Positions 10,639 to 15,616 of a stretch of 15,616 nt of DNA are shown here, piece after piece. Each line of letters starts with the position of its first letter. The first letter of the stretch is position 1. The position numbers were made by a program, and so were the translations under genes. Under the pieces are notes generated by a model, which worked only from the letters and a program-made list of their open reading frames with translations, was not told where the DNA came from and did not search any database. Origin of the DNA: Beroe ovata (lineage: Eukaryota > Ctenophora > Nuda > Beroida > Beroidae); contig CAMPET010000213.1 in NCBI GenBank assembly GCA_946803715.1, forward strand, positions 7,131 through 22,746, in the 5' to 3' direction.

Positions 10639-11780
10639 ATTATACGATCTGATGGCTTCCATAGCTTCCTTGTTAGACAGTCGAGGTCCGCATCCCTGTT
10701 GCTGTTTCTCACCCTCTCCCTCAGCAGATTTCTCCCCTCCCTCAGAGTCTCTCAACCTCATGTTCACGGCAGCGTGAATCTCTGCTTTTTTCACACACTT
10801 CTTGTACCATCTGTAGTTCCTCTTGTATTTCTCCCTCCTCAGTTTTGCCTTCTTCGACAGTTCGTAGACCTCACGAGTCTCTCTTCTCTTCTCACTGGCT
10901 CCATATCTCCTCATTGCCCTCCTGCTTGCTTCCGTCCACCCCTTCGTCTGCATGTAGCTCTGCATCCCCTTCTTCTGTGCTGCTGACCATCCCTCTGTCT
11001 TCATGTAGGCAGTCATGGCTCGTTTCTGTGCCTCCATGTATCCTGCTGTTCTCCTATACTCGTCCATTGCACGTGCATGAGCTTCCTTATACTGCTCAGT
11101 GTCCATGTATGTGTCCATTGCAATTTTGTGCACTTCTTTATACTTATCTGAGGCCATATATCTTTTCATTGCTTGTTCATGCAACTTCTTGCATTTCTCC
11201 GATTCCAAATAAGTAATAACTGCCTTCGCTTGAGCAGTGTTGTACTTCTCTGTCTTCATGTACCGGATCATGGCTCGTCTGTGGGACTCAACTCCCTTCT
11301 CTGTCAGCTGGTACTTTATCCTCGCCTGCTTCGTGGCCTCAGCACCCTTCTCAGAGTTCCGATACTTTCTGTTTCTCTTCGCCATACTTGCTTTCCCCGA
11401 GGGACTTGCTCTCCACTTTGCATAGTACTCTTTGCGTGACTTGGGTGTGGTTGGCATGTCACTCTTCTCTGCATCATTGCTCTCAGATGGGGGAACATCA
11501 GGTACTGGGGTTACCTCTCGGATCTTAGCCTCACTCTTTGAGAGCCCAGTTTTTCCTCTGCGTTGCCGCTTCTTGGGAGTCTCCTGTACTGACTCCTCCG
11601 ATTCCTTATCACCTCCACCTCTCAGCACGAGGTGTGTTCTGGCATGCTCCCGATCGGGTGTCAGCAAGTTCTCTTCACTCTTGCTGTACTTCACTACAGA
11701 TCTCTTCTTTCTTCTCTTTTTGCTGTTCTCTTGGCTGTCGCTCTGCTTTTGTTTTTCGATTCCTTCCCCTTTTGAGCAAC
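10639..11780 (-). CDS. Exon 8: basic region and eleven 17-residue repeats
   Basis: 380 codons plus a split first codon, spanning residues 418-798 of the proposed fusion. It begins with a Lys/Arg-rich segment holding two likely nuclear localisation signals (KKRRKKR and KKRQRRGK). It then has Ser/Pro-rich spacers and an uninterrupted array of eleven 17-residue units (10867-11427) that should form long charged helices, and a basic tail. The frame upstream of 11780 is open to 11841 but offers only TTG, not ATG, so I start the exon at the acceptor TACTACAG/GT. That acceptor is phase 1 and fits the exon 7 donor. Repeats of the Y-x-x-S/T-E-K type occur beside Rep/Hel proteins in some animal elements; that is recollection, not a search result. 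A separate protein is possible if the intron 8 splice is wrong. Confidence 0.78.
10867..11427 (-). repeat. Eleven tandem 51-bp units encoding 17-residue repeats
   Basis: 561 bp equals exactly 11 x 51. The consensus is close to A-M-x-x-Y-M-x-T-E-x-(Y/G/W)-x-x-A-x-x-(R/K). The first three units are more diverged (Y-R-N-S-E-K-G type) and the middle ones most regular. The units differ greatly in DNA sequence, so the array is old and kept at the protein level rather than a recent slippage product. Confidence 0.88.
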
Positions 11781-11952
11781 CTGTAGTAATACTATTATTA
11801 TCATTTTTAATAATAGTGGTTTGTACTACAATGTTTTTCAACGGATATATCAGTTATCATTAATGATATGTACCTATATCATCGTGGAAAAAATCATAAT
11901 TTCTTAAAATATCCCGACTTTTTCCCATCTCTTTATCACACATTACACATAC

Positions 11953-12029
11953 CTTTGACTTGACTATTCATTCTCTTATTGTTAAGCATTTTAAGATCTT
12001 TGGCTTCACTTGTCTCTACCACCTCATTC
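11953..12029 (-). CDS. Exon 7: short hydrophilic linker
   Basis: 77 nt between acceptor TTTTCTCAG and donor AAAG/GTATGT. The inherited phase 2 completes a Trp codon, then 25 codons run open (NEVVETSEAKDLKMLNN...) and leave phase 1 for exon 8. There is no domain. Support is the frame, the strong splice signals and the fit to both neighbours. Intron 7 (11781-11952) is 172 nt. Confidence 0.62.
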
Positions 12030-12152
12030 CTGAGAAAAGGAAATAATCAATTCAATACTTTCTCGATTCTAACAACATATATCCATTTAACCTCAAGGTA
12101 ACGATAGCCTTTAGATATAAGTAGAAGGTGCACATTGCACAGGTTTACTCAC

Positions 12153-12231
12153 CAAAGCGAAACAGGAATGAGGGTACTGTTTTCAGCGTCATAGATTTGT
12201 CTTCTCCTCACTTCACATCTCTTACCGTCAT
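12153..12231 (-). CDS. Exon 6: short charged linker
   Basis: 79 nt between acceptor TTTCTCAG and donor CTTTG/GTGAGT, phase 1 in and phase 2 out. It reads DDGKRCEVRRRQIYDAENST and onward, open throughout. A GTAAGA word near its 5' end resembles a donor but would leave a 6-nt exon, so I ignore it. No recognisable domain. Introns on either side are 116 and 123 nt. Confidence 0.62.
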
Positions 12232-12347
12232 CTGAGAAATGGATATTTTTTACTTAACCGAGCGCTTGACAAAGCTTGAGCATCGTGAAAAAGAAAATTT
12301 AGTTTCGCTGTAATTGATGCGGTGCATAATAACAACCAATTTCTAAC

Positions 12348-12440
12348 CTGTGTTATGTTTGCATTTGGGCACAGTTGTCCATCTGCCAGCTGTGGCAGAA
12401 GTTGAGGTCTTGCAGGCGTTTACTGTCTTCGAAACCTTGC
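12348..12440 (-). CDS. Exon 5: short Cys/Lys/Thr-rich linker
   Basis: 93 nt between acceptor TTCTAATAG and donor CACAG/GTTAGA, phase 1 in and phase 1 out. It is open in the required frame (GKVSKTVNACKTSTSATAGR...). It follows the KH domain directly and might be a basic extension of it. The donor is weaker than its neighbours. No domain assigned. Confidence 0.6.
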
Positions 12441-12554
12441 CTATTAGAAATTGAAAATCAATTATCTCACAATGATTATGGCTGATTCACATTGGACATG
12501 GTTCAACGAAATTAAACTTCAACAATAATTTTGCTCGTTATTCACTACACTTAC

Positions 12555-12711
12555 CATGGTTGGCAATGGTTTGTCTCAGCATTGAGGTGGCCGCAGTCAC
12601 CTCAGCACGAGTCCCCCGAATGGAGAACTCTCTGAATGTCCCACACGTTGCTGGAGCAAGTGTGACAGCTGCTCCTGTCTCTGCCATCACTCTCTTCATG
12701 TTCCTTCCTCC
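12555..12711 (-). CDS. Exon 4: C-terminal half of a KH RNA-binding domain
   Basis: 157 nt from acceptor TTTAAACAG to donor CCATG/GTAAGTG, phase 0 in and phase 1 out. It supplies the second half of the KH GxxG loop (GGRNMKRV), the following helix (MAETGAAV), the strand FREFSIRG and the last helix (TRAEVTAATSMLRQTI). Joined to exon 3 this gives the classical order strand, helix, I-G-K-G-G loop, helix, strand, strand, helix. KH domains bind single-stranded RNA or DNA through the GxxG loop, so single-stranded transposition intermediates or the element's own RNA are possible ligands (inference). Confidence 0.8.
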
Positions 12712-12794
12712 CTGTTTAATTTTCGCGTGAGTTCTAATCAGTTCTTAATTAGTTTGACGTGTCATAGTTTCACTATTTTTAAATGAAAACTCAC

Positions 12795-12922
12795 CTTCCC
12801 GATAGCAACGCCACACAGGGACTCAGGCACGATCAAATTTCCCTCAACCTGGGCAATCCTCCCCTTCTCACACTTGCCTCTCCCCGTGACAACAGCACCC
12901 GACTTGATGCTGATCCTCTCTC
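12795..12922 (-). CDS. Exon 3: linker and N-terminal half of the KH domain
   Basis: 128 nt from acceptor CATTACAG to donor GGGAAG/GTGAGT, phase 1 in and phase 0 out. After a Gly/Lys-rich stretch (GAVVTGRGKCEKGR) it encodes EGNLIVPESLCGVAIGK, the first strand and helix of a KH domain ending in the I-G-K of the GxxG loop. The intron therefore cuts the loop between Lys and Gly, and the 83-nt intron (12712-12794) must be removed for the fold to exist. That makes this the best domain-level proof of splicing in the window. Confidence 0.8.
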
Positions 12923-13181
12923 CTGTAATGTGTTCATTTCATGTAGGAATTCGAAACTAAGGGTCCAATGATTATCATAGCTCAATGACATCCATTTCTA
13001 TCGCCCATATATTCTGTATTGCATATCAAAATCATCTCAATCAGTGACGAAAATATCATATGCCTGGCAACCGAGTAGCAATTATACAACAAATGCTACT
13101 ATTATAAGTATTATAGTACAGCTGCTCAGCACTATTTCACATTAAGCGCATTTGATAATCGGAAGAAACAAAATAACGAAC

Positions 13182-13767
13182 CTGGCACAGGCACTCCCGC
13201 CGATAGGGCCGCAGAGAGATACACCGGCTCCCTGTCCGGCTCCTCCACCTTCCTCTCCCAGTTCACCGCCTCCGGGTTCACCACCTCCTTCTTCGTCGTC
13301 TCCACCTCGTAGAACAGCGGATTCGGCATCGAGTAGTAGTATCCTGGATCCGGTCTTCCTGTAACGTGTCTCATTATTGCGTCCCTGAAAATATAGCTGA
13401 ATTTAGGTGCTGGGTGCAACCCGTCCTTCTTGAACAAGCGAATGTTGGCCTCCCCGTCAGGACCAATAAATTTTTGATACAACCTGATAACTCGACCGGG
13501 ATACTCCCTGTGCAGGTATCGGTTGAGGGTTGCAGCGTGTTCGTTGGGATGTTTGGTTGAGGTCACGTTGTCCCTGGTCCACGCCTTCCGAGGCAGAACC
13601 TCACAAACATCCACGGTGGCCTCAGGATTGAGCTCCTGGAGCTCAACCATGATGCCATGGATGTCTGTGACAGTCTCGTCCTCATCCGTGTATCCCAGGT
13701 CATTGGCCCCCACCAGGATGATGACATGGTCCCATTCCCCACGAAATTGGTCACGATTCCCCCTCAC
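13182..13767 (-). CDS. Exon 2: SGNH/GDSL hydrolase, main part
   Basis: 586 nt, residues 45-240 of the fusion. It begins right after acceptor TTAATCAG in phase 0. It carries block III (ILVGAND, with Asn66) and block V (KKDGLHP, Asp159 and His162), which complete the Ser18 and Gly35 of exon 1. All four SGNH catalytic or oxyanion residues are present. The family hydrolyses esters, such as acyl or acetyl groups; substrate unknown here. A Pro/Glu-rich tail (about residues 185-240) leads to the KH domain. The donor CCAG/GTTCGT is less usual but gives the phase 1 needed by exon 3. Esterase modules of this type are known in CR1-like non-LTR retrotransposons, so capture from such an element is conceivable. 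Confidence 0.8.
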
Positions 13768-14279
13768 CTGATTAATTTAGATTATAATTAATCATCTAGG
13801 TATACTATGGCAGTTATTACTATAATATCAACACGTCCTAATTTCTATATCGTAATTAGTATACTGTCTTTGTGCCCGGTATCAGCTTCCGGACGCTACA
13901 TAGTGGTAAAACTACCAGTGCGTTCAAGACCTACAGGCTAAGTAAACCGTGTTCAATAATTTATGACGCACTATAATTATGCCATATAAAACTATTATGA
14001 CATAGTTGACAGTGCGTAATTTCGCGTAGAAAAGCAAGTTAGAAACATAAATCATACTTGAAAACATTTTCTAGTAGAAAACAGCCGGAATGAAGCACTA
14101 TTTGTATTACCATTAGTATATAGCGAACTATAATTAGTATTACCATTAGATATCCTTATCCAGTCCAACCCGCACTTTGCGTGCTTTGCATTTAATAATG
14201 ATTTTATTTGTAATTATAACTTTATAAGGGTGTCAGCAATCGTTTATTGAAATTGAGAAATAAACACAGCAGTTCGTAC
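13768..14279 (-). other. Intron 1 (phase 0, 512 nt)
   Basis: AT-rich and non-coding. The donor is GCAGAAG/GTACGA and the acceptor TTAATCAG. It contains a 13-bp direct repeat, GTATTACCATTAG, at 14104-14116 and 14137-14149. AATAAA words on the coding strand near 14197-14202 and 14241-14246 might allow premature polyadenylation of a short SGNH-only fragment. Nothing else recognised. Confidence 0.65.
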
Positions 14280-14411
14280 CTTCTGCAAGAGCCGGTGGGA
14301 CGTGATCCCCGGGTATGTGAACGTGTCCCCAGATTGGAACCGAATGGGACGCGTGATCGAGTCACCAACCAGCACCACTCTGGGACACGAAGTAGCGAAA
14401 CAACTCATCAT
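14280..14411 (-). CDS. Exon 1: start of the polyprotein and SGNH block I
   Basis: 44 codons from the ATG at 14411-14409 to donor AG/GTACGA. It contains RVVLVGDSITRP, the GDS block with the nucleophile Ser18, and the block II Gly35 (TYPGITS). The frame is open upstream to an ATG at 14690, but a strong TATA box at 14545-14553 lies inside that extension. The 94 residues in between show no domain, so the start is the ATG at 14411 or its neighbour at 14408. The predicted 5' leader is about 110 nt. Confidence 0.72.
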
Positions 14412-14544
14412 TGATGTATAAGATGTATCGAATGATAAGTTGACAGTAAACGGATTTCTTGCTAAAAAGCACGAAGTCGAAGAGTTATAGATTTGGCAGA
14501 AAACACTGAGTGATTTCAAAGAGGGTTGTAAAATGTATTCAATA

Positions 14545-14553
14545 CCTTTTATA
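14545..14553 (-). promoter_or_regulatory. TATA box TATAAAAGG
   Basis: A near-ideal RNA polymerase II TATA element on the minus strand. Transcription would begin about 25-30 nt downstream, near 14520-14525, ahead of the ATG at 14411. No other core promoter word of this quality was noticed upstream of exons 1-8. Confidence 0.68.
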
Positions 14554-14590
14554 TCCTCTGATTGCGGGGCGGGTAACGGGGTAACGGGGT

Positions 14591-14798
14591 CACGTGTTTC
14601 GTCTGCAAGCTTCCACCTCACGGGAGTGGCACGAACACCAGTCACGTGCTCAGCATCAGGATATCTCATTAATTGTATCATGATGCACATCGGATATCAG
14701 TTTATTAGATCCATGCTAATTATGTACGTCAATTAGCGTTTCTCACTATTCCTTCATGAGCACGTGACATAATCAAGCCTTGACAGCATCGCCACGTG
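14591..14798. promoter_or_regulatory. Cluster of four CACGTG E-boxes upstream of the TATA box
   Basis: CACGTG occurs at 14591-14596, 14643-14648, 14761-14766 and 14793-14798, about 40-240 bp upstream of the TATA box. A 6-mer is expected about once per 4 kb by chance. Such sites bind bHLH-leucine zipper factors (MYC/MAX, USF, MITF families). The first is preceded by a short GGGTAACGGGGTAACGGGGT repeat. Confidence 0.5.
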
Positions 14799-15286
14799 TT
14801 TAATGTGCAAGCCTCCACATCACACTAGTGAGACACATTACACCAGCCAAATGATTCACCCAAGGATCGAGAATGTCATGCCCATTGCTTGAAGATACAC
14901 GTCAATGTTTTTTACACAATCATGGATGACCTCTTTAATTAGCACTTAGACATATAACACTACCCACATTATGTAAGTTATCTAAGTCCTACAATAGGAT
15001 ACCTGCATATATGTGTTTTAGCTTCATTAGATCACACTTATCGGGATTCACGTATATCAACCCCATTCACCTGCGTGGTATCTCCAAACACTATCAGAGT
15101 CAGACATAACTCGGCCAATTAACATACACATGCAAACCGCGAATGAGTTTCAAAGTTTGCGAGCAGCGAAATTCTTGACAGGTTCCTCGATCGGTAAGGT
15201 AAAGTAAAGTGTATACCTTAGAAAAATTTTTCCAGAAGGAGTTGGGCTTCTATATGAAAAATGCATCAGAAAATCGCCTATTTTCC
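14799..15286. other. Upstream flank, nothing recognised
   Basis: AT-rich sequence without a credible reading frame or RNA gene. The 5' end of the Helitron should lie here or further right, but a TC-type terminus cannot be picked by eye. Confidence 0.45.
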
Positions 15287-15616
15287 CAACTGTCAATTAT
15301 AGAAGTCGCTATTCTGTCATTTGTCACGTCACTATGACGTCACAGGAGTCGCTTTAAATAATTTTGATCACCATCACTGTAAAGTTCTATCCTTCCTCTT
15401 TCCAACGTGGGGTCGATATTCAATGTATCTCATATGGTTTACAAGTTATGAACGTTCAAAGAGGAGCACTATTCTATCAACTGTCAAAATTGGAATTCGC
15501 TATTCTGTCCTTTGTCACGTCACTATGACGTCACAGGAGTCGCTTTAAATAATTTTGATCACCATCACTGTAAAGTTCTATCCTTCCTCTTTCCAACGTG
15601 GGGTCGATATTCAATG
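15287..15616. repeat. Tandem repeat, 191-bp period, running off the window
   Basis: Copy 1 is 15287-15477; copy 2 begins at 15478 and is cut by the window end. Over the shared 139 bp there are six differences, all within the first 35 bp, and the last 104 bp are identical. Each unit has an imperfect palindrome with a full CRE-type octamer TGACGTCA (15335-15342 and 15526-15533). It may be a satellite array, or subterminal repeats of the transposon. Confidence 0.85.

Larger units (their letters stand above)
1287..14553 (-). other. Gene model: nine-exon Helitron polyprotein gene
   Basis: Proposed single transcription unit from the TATA box to the stop at 1287-1289. Coding exons on the minus strand are 14411-14280, 13767-13182, 12922-12795, 12711-12555, 12440-12348, 12231-12153, 12029-11953, 11780-10639 and 10510-2747. 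The last is interrupted at the ambiguous base 2746; its natural continuation is represented by the second copy from 1919 down to 1287. Intron lengths are 512, 259, 83, 114, 116, 123, 172 and 128 nt, all GT...AG. Their phases are 0,1,0,1,1,2,1,0, and every exon is open in the inherited frame. The KH domain only becomes complete when exons 3 and 4 are joined, and the SGNH catalytic set only when exons 1 and 2 are joined, which supports those junctions independently. That exons 1-7 and exons 8-9 belong to one gene rests on matching phases and on seeing no second promoter. Complete product about 3,600 residues (inference). Confidence 0.72.

Noticed and set aside
10867-11427. CRISPR-like array
   Set aside because: The 51-bp periodicity is coding repeats without conserved direct repeats or spacers, in a eukaryotic intron-containing gene.
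11781-11841. Exon 8 frame as a stand-alone gene starting at 11841
   Set aside because: The codon there is TTG, not ATG, and a good phase-1 acceptor at 11781-11783 joins exon 7 in frame.
10699-11863. Plus-strand Ser/Leu/Cys-rich frames opposite exon 8
   Set aside because: Antisense shadows of the Lys/Glu-rich repeat exon.
12220-12228. GTAAGA donor-like word inside exon 6
   Set aside because: Its use would leave a 6-nt exon and break the frame into exon 7.
14412-14690. ATG at 14690 as the start of the SGNH protein
   Set aside because: The extension contains the TATA box and shows no domain; the SGNH fold begins right at the ATG at 14411.

Overview
The window looks like animal (metazoan) nuclear DNA that is mostly one large Helitron-type rolling-circle transposon on the minus strand. 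The evidence is a Rep (HUH, two-tyrosine) plus PIF1-like helicase protein, GT-AG introns of about 80-510 nt, a TATA box and a poly(A) signal. The species cannot be read from the sequence; a marine invertebrate is a guess based only on where comparable multi-domain Helitrons are common.

Layout in the direction of transcription (high to low coordinates): a 191-bp tandem repeat carrying CRE-like palindromes sits at the right edge (15287-15616). An apparently empty stretch follows, then a promoter with four CACGTG boxes (14591-14798) and a TATAAAAGG box (14545-14553). Next come eight short to medium exons (14411 down to 10639) and one giant exon (10510 down to 2747). Every one of the eight introns I propose keeps the reading frame (phases 0,1,0,1,1,2,1,0), and exons 1-8 add up to exactly 798 codons without a stop. 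I therefore read them as one gene, in this order: SGNH/GDSL hydrolase, KH RNA-binding domain, basic linker, eleven 17-residue coiled repeats, cysteine-rich and DUF6570-like region, further CxxC modules, Helitron Rep, PIF1 helicase, Lys-rich linker, Ulp1/C48 cysteine protease. With a complete C-terminus the product would be roughly 3,600 residues.

The 3' end of the gene is disturbed at 2746 by a single ambiguous base (n). Positions 2747-3539 and 1920-2745 are two diverged copies of the same 3' segment, abutted out of frame. The giant exon therefore ends just before the protease, while a second copy (1287-2745) holds the end of the helicase and the whole protease. This looks like two element copies or haplotypes joined by an assembler, although a real tandem duplication cannot be excluded. 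Nearly all differences between the copies in a conserved stretch are silent, so the protein has been under selection.

Possible division of labour (inference): Rep and helicase would do strand transfer and unwinding. The C48 protease might process the polyprotein or act on SUMO/ubiquitin-like conjugates. The roles of the SGNH and KH modules in a DNA transposon are unexplained, and they are the most interesting part of the window. Positions 1-941 are downstream flank with only small palindromes. I could not identify the element's termini.
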